Shown here one piece after another: positions 23,704-37,038 of a stretch of 64,000 bases of DNA. A model generated the notes under the pieces. That model worked only from the letters and a program-made list of their open reading frames with translations, was not told where the DNA came from and did not search any database. A program made the position numbers and the translations under genes. The DNA is from Cinnamomum chago (lineage: Eukaryota > Streptophyta > Magnoliopsida > Laurales > Lauraceae): the NCBI GenBank assembly GCA_038049695.1, contig CP142452.1, positions 35,886,501 to 35,950,500 of the forward strand, read 5' to 3'. Position 1 is the stretch's first letter. The number at the start of each line of letters is the position of its first letter.

Positions 23704-25860
23704 ATGCCGAGAAGACCAGCTCGCCGTGGTAGTTCTTTGACGGCAGGTGGACGGAGTAGTTCTACTAGCCAAGCATCGACCTTGCGGACCAGGATTGGTG
23801 CTGCGACGTTGTATGGCCGAGGTGTGCACGCGAGTTCTTCGACCGCCGGCCATCAGTGGCCAACGGCGTCTAAACGAAGACGTCGATTGCAGTAGGATCC
23901 ACTATCAGATCTGGTAGAGGATGATGTACCTTCTTCATAGAATGATTCCACAGACGAGGAGGCACAATCATCCAATCCTCGAGGGCAGCAGGGGAGGCTC
24001 TCAAAGGTCATATTCCCGGTGGTCCGGAGGACCTATCTGTCCTTATCAGTGTTAGGACGCAAGTAGATGTGTCGATCTGGAATGGGGAGGCACACTTGCA
24101 TTCTTATTATGTTTTAATTAATCATTTTCAGATAAGATGGTTTGAAGTCTATAATAACAAATATTAATGAATATTTTACTTATAATGTGCAGGAATGTGA
24201 CCCTCTCAAATGTATCAATCATTGGTATAAGCTGAAGGAGTGGTTCATACCTCTGCGCGGGGATGGGGATGATCTTCATGTTCTTCGATTTTGTACTCTT
24301 ATTGAAGAGTCTGGATTGGCAGACCTAAAGCGTTTCTCCTACCGATATATCTCATGCCCTTTGGTATTAAGCTTTGTACAAAGATGGCAGCCTGAGACAA
24401 ATATTTTCCACATGCCATTTGGTAAAATGACGATCACCTTAGATGATGTTGGTACTCTCCTCAGCATCCCAGTAACAGGTATGCCTATCCACGCATCGAC
24501 AAGTATGGGATTTACTAATCAAGTAGATTTACTTGAGCATGGACTGGGTGTGGATAGGGCATCTGCTTCAGCTGAATTGAGAGCGGCGCATGGTGGGGTA
24601 GTTAGAATGGGGTGGATCAAACGGGTGTGCAACAATGTGGCTCCTGCATCGTCTGTTGAACAAGTAGAGTGTGCGGCAAGAGGTTATCTTCTGCGTTTGT
24701 TAGGGCCGATAAGTCATCGACTAGAGTCCCCATCTACTACCTATCTTTACTGATGGACTTGGGACGGGCCCGTCATTATGCATGGGGGGCTGCCGCACCG
24801 GCATATCTGTATCACCAGTTGGAGACCGCCACGAGGGCAGATGTGCGACAGATTGCTGGATATATGATGTTGGTCATGGTAAATGTGTACACTTTATATA
24901 TACATACACATATTCCCTCGTAATTGATCCTTTAAATTGTATAATTAATAATTGGTATAATTTGCAGGCTTGGGTGTACGAGCACTTTCCATTTGCCCAT
25001 CCTCCTGCACAGTGTGGATATACTGCTGGAATGCCTCTAGCGAGTCGTTGGAATCCTGGTCAAGATTCCTGGATTGCGGGGGAGAACATACAACTGATGC
25101 GTTAGAAGTTGGACACCCTACATCCGAGTGAGGTGAGCAACCAATAGAGGTGTTCATTTATATTTTACTATTACTTTTTACTATATTAATGTATTGTTCA
25201 TTTACTTCTCATAGGTGGCTTGTGATTCGTACACTGCTGCCAGGGCTCAGCATCCATTCCATCAGATGTCTTTCTTTTGTGGTTGCTTGAGATCGTTATA
25301 TGTTATTGAACCATACCACACACATATGCTTCTCCGACAGTTTGGCTTTATACAAACCATCCCACCCACACCACTCTCCCCCATTCGTGCATCTCGAAGA
25401 TCTACTACTGGAAAATATAAGGTTTCCTACAGATTTCTAGACCAGTACTGGGTTACGTGGGAGGATCATATCTTATCTGTAGCGAACCGTGACCATCGAG
25501 CGCAACATGCATGGGAGTGTGCATCCGACTACCTTGAGTGGTTTTGTAGGATTTCACACTCTCGAGTACAGAACCCCGATCGTTTTTCCCATTATGACCC
25601 TAATGAGGGTAGAGATGACACGACTCCAAGAACGGCGAGGGTGTACACTTTTTTCAAATATTATGTATCAAACTTTCCAAACTATCTTAAGTATTGACAC
25701 ATTTTATTGTTTGTTATAGATCCTTCGAGCGAAGGACCATCTTCGTGCCACGATTGCGCGAATGGAGCAGCCAGCTAATTTCTATTCCCAGGCATTGCAG
25801 ACCATGCTCGAGATCCTGGATGGTTTGCCGGTGACATACCGACGATGTATGCAGCCATGA
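23704..25860 (+). pseudogene. PMD (plant mobile domain) gene of MULE-1, broken
   Basis: Colinear with the MULE-2 gene. Exon 1 begins MPRRPARRG at 23,704. Later exons start after acceptors near 24,193, 24,969, 25,215 and 25,720, and the last stop is near 25,860. The PMD core is visible: KCINHWYKL, YRYISCPLVLSFVQRWQPETNIFHMPFGKMTITLDDVG split over one exon, then the WVYEHFPF, FHQMSFFCGCLR and YRFLDQYWVTWEDH blocks. Compared with MULE-2 it has stop codons in exon 1 (after RRRRLQ) and exon 3, a frame change in exon 2 near 24,700, and only one copy of the acidic repeat. PMD proteins occur as host nuclear proteins (MAIN, MAIL1) and inside transposons. This copy is a transposon passenger that no longer codes for a full product. 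Confidence 0.75.
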
Positions 25861-25959
25861 TTAGTTATGAAATGTGGCTGCGGATGGGTGTATATTTTGA
25901 GGATTTATAGGAACTGGTTGATATGTGCAGTCTTTTTTTGTTGAATGTTAGTGTACTTG

Positions 25960-28900
25960 TGTAACACCCCGAATCGTGGAGCTCATCAAAACCCAAGACA
26001 TTACTATAAGGAAATCAAGATCACTACATAAATCAAGTTATGACAAAGAACTGAGCAATGCTTCTAATTTATTTAAGGAATCAATTTGAAAAGAAGAGAA
26101 AGTGATAACAAGTCTGCTAACAACAATTCTTAATCCAAAAAGAACAAGTTCAACATTATTGAAAGAAAGTAATTCGTCTCTAAAATCCTTTATATCATTT
26201 CAATACGATTGTAACGCTCTCGCATCAACCACATAAATTGAAATCCAATGTTTGATCTCCAATGTTGCCAAGCTCCCTCAAATGACCCGCACCTGAAGTG
26301 GGGCAAACCACTTATCAGAAAACTGGTGAGCAATATTCTAAATACACGAATCACTTAATAACATAATCCAATAACAGAAATAATAAGAAGAACCCATGAA
26401 TTGATAACAGATGTCCTGTAGAATTTCTTTATCATTTAATGAGATTTCATATTCATCTTGTCACGCCCCCAAACCAGAACCTCGGGGCGCGAATGGGATT
26501 AATTATAATTATATTTTTCTCCCAGGATCCGCGTGTGTGAAGACAACACATTCCAACACACTCTGAATATTTTGCGAAAGCTTTCGTGGCGTTGCGACCC
26601 AGAGTCCGTGGCCATCGGATTCCACGTCACATTCAACCGCTAGCATATAGCTATTATATCAAAAACAATATCAGACTGGAATAAACCATCACAACCAGGT
26701 ATAGAGCTGACAGTAACAGAATAATCATTCCCACATGTGTTCAAGTTACAAATTTTCAATGTGCATTAATTAAAAACTCCCAAGAAAAGGCTAATAGAAA
26801 CCATACAATAACAAATTAATAACCACTACCCCACATGTGACGCAACTCTGATGTCAAGCTCAATGTCTACATGACATAGCCGACAAAACAACCAGTAGCT
26901 CATGGCTCCACAGCCAACAAAAAACACTCAGCTCGGGACGAAGAAACATGGACCTGAGTACCAAAAATAGTGGGCCAGACTCGACGGCCTGGCAGGTGGA
27001 TGAAAAGATAATAAACGCGCTGAAAAATCAAACATGTGATAATTCATATTATTTGATCAAAGGCTGCATATAATTAAAACGAGTGGAAAATCATGGATCT
27101 CTGACAAAACATGTATTCATTTAAGGCATGAGTAAAACATGAAGATCTAACAAAACATGTGTTCATTTACAACATCTGTAGAAGCATAAATATTTGACAA
27201 ATAGGGTGTTCATTTAAAACATGTGTGAACATAGAGATCTGGCAAAACAAGTGTCCATTTGAAACATATGTAAAAGCATGGATATTTGACAAACCGGGTA
27301 TTCATTTAAAGCATATAAGTGTACCAAGGAACGGGAAACAATATAACAATAACTGAATTTACCTTGGAAAACATTAAAACTTGTTTAAACAATAACTTTC
27401 ATAAAAGAAATGAATCATTTACTGGAAAACAAATAAGCAATATAAAACATGTAAGGTATCCAAGGAATCGGGAACTAGCAAGATGGCAACCACACGAAGC
27501 TAAGTCTCTATCACTGAAGTGACAGGAGCATATCGAGGCGTTGATCTCAGTCACACGAGGTGAGGAGATTCAACGAAATATACATATACATATAATAATA
27601 ATACGGGACGGGGCCACGGTGGCAAGCCGAGCATCGGGAACCGCGGTATCGAACCGGGTATCGGGAACCACGGGAGCGAGCAGGGTATCAGGAAGGGACC
27701 ACAGTAATAAACCGGGCATCGGGATCCAAACTACAGCTGACTGGATGGGAGGGGGATCTCCAAGTCGGTGGATCAAATCGACAAGGTCATCCAAGCTTAG
27801 TGGTGCCGACTCATAGGTCACATAATAGAAATCGGGACATTATGAAATACATATGATGCAATTGTACAAACGGGTGGGACGGGAGTGCTCAAGGCAAAAT
27901 TTTCACTTCATTTCGGGCAATGCACATCAGGGCTAGTAAAATGCTACAAGTACAAATTCAGTGCTTTCGGGAATTATAAAGCATAAATCATGAATTTCGA
28001 GAGTGCATATCAAAATTCGGGAACAATGGAATACAATTAAACTTTCGAAATTTAGGGACAAGTATCGGGATTCAAGATTAGTTCAAGGTAGATAGGGGTC
28101 CCGTATGTTGATTTCAATATAGATTTGGTACTCATTAAATTTTGGAAACATTTTGGGCTCCTTATACACCTTGGTAACTTCAAAGTCATCAATAAAATCT
28201 TTGGGATGAGATTTCTCCCTAACATGTTTCCAGGACGAGATTTTTATCCCTTAGATTCCAAAAAAATCCTTCTTATCCATTTCGTGAACATATGGTTCGA
28301 AACAGTCCTTTCTTTCTTCTCAATTCCCAAGAAAATGCTGGGAGGTAGGTCACCTATAGGTCACCAGAAGGCTAGCTGCCTGCCAGGTCGGCTAGCCGAC
28401 TGGTCACCTCCTGGTGACCGCCCCTACAGAAACAAGATTTTCACGTTACTGATATGCCGACCGACCCTGAGCGGTCACCAGGTCGGTGACCAGTCGGCTA
28501 GCCGATTGGTGACCTCCTGCTGATCACCCAGTCAGCGGGCAATTCAACTTTGGACTATTTTTTAGCCCCTTTTTCCTCCAAAACATTTCTCCTATAATCC
28601 ATCTCATTCCATGCAATAAAATGAGCTCAAAAGCACCTCCAATACATCATTCAACACTTCCATTCTCTTCATTTCACATTTCTCCATTCACATTCAATCA
28701 CAAGAGAGAGAAAAACTCATCTTAAATGAAAACCATTTGCAACTTTGACAACATAATACATGCATTTCCAAGATATGAACAAGAGAGAAATAGACTCATC
28801 AATAACTACATTTCGAAATCAATATTAATCATAGCAGAAGACAAGTATTAAAATCATCAAAACCATTAATGAAATCAAGCTTTTCTCCATAAAACATGTA

Positions 28901-31900
28901 ACTATTCAAAACAATCAATTCATCCACTTGCCTTGACCTCCAAGATAGCTAAACAAACTACTAATCACATTCTCAAGCCAATGATCTCCAAGCTACACAA
29001 AAGTCCCCAAAATAAACCATTACAAACCCTAAATTGGCAAATCAAGAAATAGAAAGAAAGAACTTTCAATAATGGAGATGAAGCTTCTCTAGGGTCACAA
29101 GAATACATATCTAGGAGATGAAGAAGATTGCTAACTTGGAAGGTCCTCTAATGGCAAGAGTTAGCTCAATGAGAGTCTCAATGTTGGTGGATTTCTCTTC
29201 TAATACCATCCATGGAAAGCTTGCAATGTGGAGAAGAAGAAGAAGGAACTCTTTTCTCTTTTTGACAAAGGTTGGTGGTGGATCGAGGAGGAAGAAAGCA
29301 AGAAGGAGGGGAAAGAAAACCCTAAGTTAGAAGCCATTTTTGAGCTGGAAAAAGAGGAAGGGGATAAGTGGAGGGAGAGCTCTCTTTATAAAGATAATAG
29401 AGATGGGACCCAAAACTAACTATACTTATCAAGCTAAAAGCATGTTTCTCGGGGTCTCGGATGAGTTCGACGAAGAAGGAAGAAATGATCGCTGAAATAT
29501 CTAGTTTCCAAAAAGTATATATTTTGAGGGTTTCGGAGACACTGAAAATAGTGTCCAGATTTTCATGTAAAAAGATTGTTTTGCCCCTAACATTAGAAAA
29601 GTAGGGTTTTTGGGTCTCGAACGAGGACGGGATCAACACGAAAGTTGTAGAGATTAACAAGATAAGTCAAATGGAGTCAAAATGAAAATTTTTGGGAATC
29701 ACAAAGAACTTATCCAAGCTAATCATGCAAAACAAGTAAGACCCTATGGTCACTGTCTAGGTTCACTGGCTCTCAAAACTCCCCAAAACTAGTGAAAAAT
29801 CATTCTAGCTCACAAATTCAACCAAACAAACACTAATACCCTTAGAGAAACAAATCCACAAATAAAATAACACTAATCCAGGAAATTAGGGGTCGGGGTC
29901 TCACACATCACTTGGTTTTAGTAAGTTCAATAGTCACCATTATGGAACCTTATAATTTCATTAAACTTTATCATGAGAGTTTCAGTGTTATCAATCCCTT
30001 CCAAATGAAGTCCTTTTCTATAAGTTATTCCAAACTCTCCCGTAAGAGATTGGTTCAATAATCACTGATTCAATCCCTGTCCACCTTATCACTCCGTACC
30101 CACAAGGGGTTCATTGATCAATCAATATTCAGAGTATCTATCTGTACAGATGTTCCAAATACGGTGTCACTGTCTTGAACCATGTTTATAATAAAATGTC
30201 CTAATTACATTAGGAAGTTAACATAATTCTTTTTATGTTTATTATGCATGTAGAAGAACTATTATAGTCATATTAATTATTTTGATGTAGGGCTAGTTCC
30301 ACATAATCGGGTTTAGATATATATGTATGCCCCACTCCAAATTCAGAATTTGGTACCCGCCTATGTGGCACTACCCTTATACTTTAGTACTAAGTCTTCA
30401 TTACAATTCCAATCATTCTTAAAAGCTTCAGAAGTAAAAGAATGATCATGGGACTTAATTATTTGTTTCAAAATCATGTACCATGGTTTAGGTTCCATAA
30501 ACATATATCTATATGAGGTAACTCTAAGTCATACAATTAATCAGGGCCTATACTAGAATTTTCAGAACCATGAACAGAATCTTAAATGGTTACCATTAGT
30601 TTATAATTTCTGTGATAGTAAAGGGTTGGAATGAAAATTTCTGCACATGATAAACATAAAAGAAATCTTTGAAAAGGTCAAGGAATAGCCTGGGTCCATG
30701 TTGAAAACATTCAACACAACAACTTAACAATGGGAATGACGATACAGTACTTTGCACAGTATCGTCATTCTCAGAAAAATGGTCTCACGCCTCCAACACT
30801 TTGAGGAAAGAAATGGTGGGTCCCTAGTGGCTAGATCTGCGTGGGTCCAGACCATCTTGGTCGCCCAATAGGGACCAAGAAGATTGCTGGTCCTGATCAT
30901 CGATCAGGTGGGCCACTGGGTCCCACAAGTCTAATCGACTTTGTGATATGAAGCCACTGCCGTCTGTAATTTCTTCTTCTTCTCTGTTTATTCATCTTTC
31001 TACAACTTGTTTCAAGAGATGGAGTCCACACCAATATGGATTTTCCCATTATATCATATCACATCATATAAAAGAAATTTCAGCAATTCGTAACAGTAAA
31101 CAGTATTATTCAAACAGCCATTAACAGGTCCACACATCCAGGCAAATGGTGTTTAGATGGTGGGGCCCTCCATGGTCCAACTCACCTGGGACCTGGTCCA
31201 CATTGGTCCCCCATCAGTGACCAAGCAAGTGACTGGTCTTGATCCTTGATCAGGTGGGCCAGTGGGTCCCACAACCCAATCCATTAAAAACCCAAAAATG
31301 CCGATGCAAGTGTTTTTAGATTTCAAGCCAGATGGGGCCCAGTTCTAAATGGGTCCACCTCCACTATGGTCGCCCAAGGGTCTACTTCCAGATCTCTGGG
31401 ACAGATCCATGATCAAGTGGGCCACATGACCCTACTATCCAAGTCGACAGATCCTGTCTCTGTCGATTTGGTTTAGGAAAAACCATCTTGCTACCTTGGA
31501 ACTTCATCAAATTCTTTCCTCTTTGAATGAGAAATTATCAAGACTCCATTATCACATCTAACAAAAAAATTAATCATTTTCTAATGCTACTTAGATATGA
31601 GGATTACAGATTCTGGGCAACACTCCCTCCCCCCCCCCCCACATGAAATTTTCAAGATTTGTCAGTAATCAGATTTCCATTCTCTTATGCCTTTTGGGTT
31701 ATAATCATGATTAACGAAAACACACAATAAACCCATATTTCTCTTTGTACTTGAAAATATTACGCACCTCCTCGTATAGCAGATTGTGGCACAGTTGATA
31801 TGAGGTCTTGAGTATTGCATCCACTAGATCTTCTGGCTTCTTCCTCCCCGAGATCCCTCTTTGTTGCTTCTCAAGAAAGTCCCTCTGCACTCCTTCCTCT

Positions 31901-32214
31901 CCTCTCCTCTTTAACTCAAAATGAAACAATCAGAAACTGCAGAAGGCAAATAAGGGTTCTTAAATTGTGTTTGGGATAAAATTCGATCTCTAATATTTGG
32001 GAAATCTCCCTGAGTATCAGAACGGAAACTTCCTCTCAAGGAGATGTCGTTCTAACAATACTATCCTCCGAAGGAGATGTCGTTCTAACAACCCAACAAT
32101 AAAGAGATTGCTATTGGGTTGTTAATAGGTCAGGATTAACCAATGTAGTATAACCCAACCCACATACCATATGGGTTGGATGAATCTGGGCTTGATCTGG
32201 CCCAGGTTAATACA
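25960..32214 (-). repeat. 3' LTR of the Tekay element, interrupted
   Basis: Matches 37,039-39,889 along its length except for the inserted solo LTR at 26,459-29,905. Net length is about 2.8 kb. Confidence 0.9.
26459..29905. mobile_element. Solo LTR inserted in the Tekay 3' LTR (fossil)
   Basis: The insert starts tgtcacgcccc and ends ggggtctcaca, so it has TG...CA termini. It is flanked by catct (26,454-26,458) and catca (29,906-29,910), a 5-bp target duplication with one difference. The intact sister LTR near 37,530 shows the empty site. About 3.45 kb with no gag or pol, so it is a solo LTR of a family with other fragments at 5,931, 10,850 and 63,192. Inside are short 'gcatcgggaacc'-type repeats (27,625-27,730) and a GC-rich palindrome cluster (28,345-28,535). 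Confidence 0.85.
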
Positions 32215-32228
32215 TACTCCCCCCCTTA
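32215..32228 (-). other. Polypurine tract of the Tekay element
   Basis: The minus strand reads ctaaggggggagta directly before the 3' LTR start, the usual plus-strand primer site of LTR elements. Confidence 0.75.
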
Positions 32229-34860
32229 GGAAATTTAGTCCTCCAAATCCGATACATACCTATAGGAAAATGGTGGGGGTACTTCTTCCTGACTTCGTTT
32301 GCTGCCTCCCAGGTAGACTCTAGCTGATTGTGATGCTCCCACGGAACTTTAACCAGTTTTATTGTCCTGTGCCGCAAAGTTCTCTCTTTGGCTTCTAGGA
32401 TTTTCACCGGCCGCTCCTCATATGACAAATCTGGCTGCACTTGGATCGATTTATAGATTATTACATGAGAAGGGTCGGGCTGATATATTTTTAGCATGGA
32501 AACGTGGAACAAATTATTCACTCCAGCTAGTTGAGCCAATAGTCCAAGGGCATAAGCGTTACCATTGCTGACACGCCCGATGATTTCAAATGGGCCAATA
32601 TACCATGGACTTAATTTCCCTTTCTTACCAAACCGCATAACTCCCTTAGTCGGAGAAACTTTAAGAAATACATAATCACCCACACTAAATTCCAGTTCCC
32701 TCCGGCGATTGTCCACATAACTTTTCTGCCTACTTTGAGCTGCTCTTAATATGTCCCTGATCTTCCGGATAATGGCGGTGGAAGTCTGAACCCAATCGAG
32801 GCCAAGCAGTCTCCCATCACCAACCTCTTCCCAGCAAATTGGAGATCAGCAATTTCGGCCATAAAGTGCTTCGAATGGTGCCATTTTAATACTGGAATGG
32901 TAGCTGTTATTATATGCAAACTCAACTAGTGGCAACTGTTCATCCCAATTGTCCTTAAAGTCTAAAGTGCATGTTCTCAAAATATCTTCAAGGGTCTAAT
33001 TCGTTCTTTCTGTTTGCCCATCGGTTTGCGGATGATACGCCGTACTGAAACTCAACCTTGTACCCAGAACAGCTTGCAGCTTCTTCCAAATATTTGATAC
33101 AAACCTCGTATCCCTATCCGATACAACAGAAGCAGGTACACCATGCAATCTCACAATCTCTTTCACATACCTTTGTGCTAAGTACTCCATAGATTTCTAT
33201 TTCTAATGGGGAGGAAGTGAGCTGATTTTGTTAACCGATCCACAATTACCCAAAATAATTTCATTGTTTCTAATGGTCTTTGGAAAACCTGACACAAAGT
33301 CCATTGAGATATGTTCCCATTTCCATTCAGGTATCGGTAATGGTTGAAGCAGCCCTCCAGGCTTCCTGTGATCGGCTTTCACTTGCTGACAAGTAAAGCA
33401 CCTACTCACGAATTCAGCAACGTCATTTTTCATGCCGACCCACCAAAATCTTATCTTCAAATTTTGGTACATTTTAGTACTCCCCGCGTGGATGGTGTAG
33501 CGCGTGCAATGCGCCTCCTTCATAATCTCATCTTTGATTTTTGGAATGTTGGGGACACAAAGCCTTTTCCTGTAGTATAATGTATCATTGGTGATAGTAA
33601 AATCTAGGTTGTTATCCATCCTGTTGAATATCTCCATTAATGCTGGATCATTTCTCTGCCGGTCTTTGATCCTTTGAATCAACTCGGGCTGGACTCTGAA
33701 GCTCCCCAACAACACCTTATGGTTGATTGACTAAAGATTTGCATTCAAGTCCTTGACCTCTTCCATTAACCTCTTCTCCGCTGATAACGAAGTCATCTGA
33801 GCAGATTTCCTGCTTAGAGCATCAGCCACTACATTTGCTTTACCTGGGTGGTAAAACATAGAGAAGTCATAATCCTTCAAGAATTCCATCCATCTCCTCT
33901 GTCATAGATTTAAATCTTTTTGCAAAAACATATATTTCAAGCTCACTTCAAATTCCTTGCCATACAAATAGTGCCGCCAGATCTTAAGTGCAAAGACTTC
34001 TACAGCCAATTCTAGGTCATGTGTGGCATAATTTTGTTCATGTGACTTCAACTTTCTAGAGGCATAAGCAATGACCCTGCTGTGCTGCATAAGCACGCAT
34101 CCTAAACCATGCAGTGATGCTTCACAGAATATCACATAACCTCCACAGCCAGAAGGGAGGGCTAAAACTGGAGATGTAGTTAGTTTATCTTCTAACATCT
34201 GAAAACTTGCCTCACATTTATCATCCCAAATGAACGGCATATTCTTCCGAGTGAGTTTGGTCAAAGGACCTGCTATAGAGGAAAAACCTTACACAAATCT
34301 TATATAGTAACCTGCCAACCCCAGGAAACTATGGATTTCAGATACAGTTGTCAGTTTCTTCCAATTGGAAATAGCCTCGATCTTGCTAGAATCCACAGAT
34401 AACCCTTTGCCTAAGATGATGTGGCCCTAAAAGCTCACTTGTTCTAGCCAAAAGTCACACTTATTCAGCTTAGCATAAAGCTGATTTTCTCTCAGCAGAT
34501 TAAGAGAAGTGCGCAAATGATCCCCATGTTCTTCTATTGACTTGGAATAGATAAGTATATCATCTATGAATACCACAACAAACTGGTCTAGGTAAGGTTT
34601 AAAAATCTGATTCATGAGCGCCATGAATACTGCTGGCGCATTTGTTAGCCCAAAAGGCATTACCAAGAACTCATAATGTCCATACCTAGTCCGAAAGGCT
34701 GTTTTTGGTATATCTTCTTGTCTTACCCTTAGTTGATGATATCCAGACCGGAGATCGATCTTTAAGAAATATTTTGCACCCTGTAGCTGATCAAAAAGTT
34801 CATCAATGCGTGGGAGCGGGTACTTATTCTTGATGGTCACCTGGTTCAACTAACAATAAT
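32229..34860 (-). pseudogene. Tekay pol: RT, RNase H, integrase, chromodomain (fossil)
   Basis: In minus-strand order: reverse transcriptase (about 34,850-34,430; [32 protein letters not shown] and the FIDDILIYS catalytic block), RNase H (about 34,264-33,900; [15 protein letters not shown]), integrase with H2C2 finger and core (about 33,715-33,000; [37 protein letters not shown]) and a C-terminal chromodomain region (about 32,716-32,210; KGKLSPWYIGPFEI, LESTWEAANEVRKKYPHHF). The C-terminal chromodomain and overall order identify the Tekay/Del group of chromoviruses, whose chromodomain is thought to guide integration to certain chromatin. The reading frame is broken in several places. Confidence 0.85.
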
Positions 34861-36890
34861 CAATACACATTCGTAAGGAGCCATCTTTCTTCTTAACGAA
34901 TAAGACTGGTGCTTCCCATGGTGAAACATTGGGCCTTATGAATCCTTTTTCCAATAATTCATGTAATTGTTCTTTGAGTTCTTTCAACTCGGCAGGTGCC
35001 ATACGATATGGACTTTAAAAATTGGTGCAGTCCTTGGTACCAATACTATAGCAAAGTTCACTTTCCAAACTGGTGGCAAACCAGGTAAGTCATCCTGAAA
35101 CACGTCAGGAAATTCTCTAACTATGGGAGTTTCTTCCAGTTTAGGCGTCTGCTTCTCTTCTGTAACGAAGGCTAGGTACCCATCACATCCACTCCTCAAT
35201 AATTTACAAGCCTTAATTGCTAAGATGACTGCCGTGTGTACTGACCTTCTCCTTCCTATTACACACACGTCGTCGAACCCTTCTAGATTAAAGCAGACTA
35301 GTTTGTTAAAACAATCTAGCATTGCTCTATACTTTGCTAGCCAATCCATTCCCAGTTTAATGTCAAAATCATTCATAGGTAACAATATCAGGTCAACTGG
35401 CATATTAGCTTCCCCTGTTGATAAGTGGGCATTCATAAAATATAGTGCAAGTGTTCATGTGTCCATCGGTAGGAGTTGATACTATAAATGTTTGATCTAG
35501 TGTAGAGGGTGGCTTATTCATTTTTGAAGCAAAAGTATGTGACACAAAAGAATGTGTAGAGCCAGAATCAAATAAAGTATAAGTGTTATTATTGGAAATT
35601 AGAATCATACCCTCCACAACATTATTGGCAGCCTGAGCTTCCTGTTGAGTAATAGCAAAGACCCTAGCATCGGGTTGCTGTTTCCTTTGATGCCCGCCAT
35701 GATTAGGTCGACCACGATTGAGGTTCTGCCCTCGAGGCTGGTTAGGCGGCCCCCTTGTCTGATTTTGCTGGTGCTGAGCATTGTACTGATTCATTGTTGA
35801 CGGATTCTATTGATTTGTCGGACGGGGATTGTCTTGGTACCTTTGTTGTTGATTCTGCTGTGGTGGTTATTCTCATTGCTGACGCCTATCCTTATCTTGT
35901 TTCTATGGGCAGTCTTTGATGAGGTGGCCAATCTGACCGCATGCAAAACACGCGCCTGTAGACCAATGGCATTCTTCTGTGCTATGGTTCCTACTACACC
36001 GCTGGCATTCTATCTTTTTATCCAGTTTCTGCTTCTTCAGTTACCCTGGTGGTCCCTCTTGATTCCTGTTACCCTAGCCAAGACTATCCCGTTCATTTGA
36101 GCGTTTGTTTCCTCCGATACAAAGGCTCTTTTTAAAGCAGCTGCAAAGGTCGCAGGTTCACCCAGTTTCACATCGTTCTTTATATCTGGTCGTAACCCCT
36201 GGATAAATTTGTTCCGTTTCATCTCATCAGTGGCTATTAATTCTTCTGCAAAGTGAGACAGCTCTGTAAATTTGTTGGAATACTTTGCTACGGTCATATC
36301 CCCTTGCGCCAAATTCTGGAATTCCCTCTTCTTTCTTTCTCTGATATGCTCCAGAATAAATTTCAGAATGAATTATTTCTTAAAGAATGCCTAAGTAATT
36401 TCATTTTCCTGACCTTCGAAGGTTTTCTTAGCGGCTTTCCACCACTCTTTCGCATCTCCTTCAAGTTTAAAGGCGCCAAAACTGCTTTCTGTCGGTCCGT
36501 GCACCCCATCACTTTAAATATTCCTTCCATGTGTTCCACCCATTTGTTAGCATCCCAAGGGTTGGTGGTTTCCTCAAAATACCTGGGTCGAAATTCATTG
36601 AACCATTTGTATAAGGTGTCTATTTCTCTGTCTCTACCTCCAATTACAGGTCCACTTCCCTCACCAAGAGTGCCTACTCGAAGATCATTGTTCCCACCTT
36701 GACATGCTGCCAAGGTCGCGATCTGCTCCTGTACCTGACTGTAAGCCATCATGAATGATGCGAACATCTGTCGAGGCAGTTCAGCTTGCCTCCCAACAAG
36801 GTTCAGTTTAATGCTTGATTGTTATTTAGGTTCGCATTCTCGTTCGGGTCATCATTGGTGTTATGGAAGTTCTCCTGGTTATTCATGTTC
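34861..36890 (-). pseudogene. Tekay gag and protease (fossil)
   Basis: Gag occupies about 36,890-35,900, with WVEHMEGIFKVMGC, KYSNKFTELSHFA and KFIQGLRPDIK typical of the plant gypsy capsid domain, followed by a nucleocapsid zinc-knuckle region. Protease follows (about 35,640-35,300) with the active-site block TLFDSGSTHSFVS and a later LGMDWLAKY. The stretch leads into reverse transcriptase. It is broken, like the rest of the interior. Confidence 0.8.
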
Positions 36891-37019
36891 CTTCCCCTAC
36901 AAAAATTCCACCACTTAGCACACAATCACAGACAATAAACTTCTATTATACCAATCTCCCCCTTATAACGTCCTCACAACGTATCCTAAGAGTTGCTAAG
37001 TCTTTTATATTGCCCAAGA

Positions 37020-37035
37020 CTATGCTCTGATACCA
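37020..37035 (-). other. Primer binding site, initiator Met tRNA
   Basis: Three bases inside the 5' LTR the minus strand reads TGGTATCAGAGCATAG, complementary to the 3' end of plant initiator methionine tRNA. This fixes the strand of the element. Confidence 0.9.
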
Positions 37036-37038
37036 CTT

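Noticed and set aside
24142-25719. Reading the MULE-1 PMD fragments as separate genes
   Set aside because: They align in order with single exons of the MULE-2 PMD gene, so they are parts of one broken gene.
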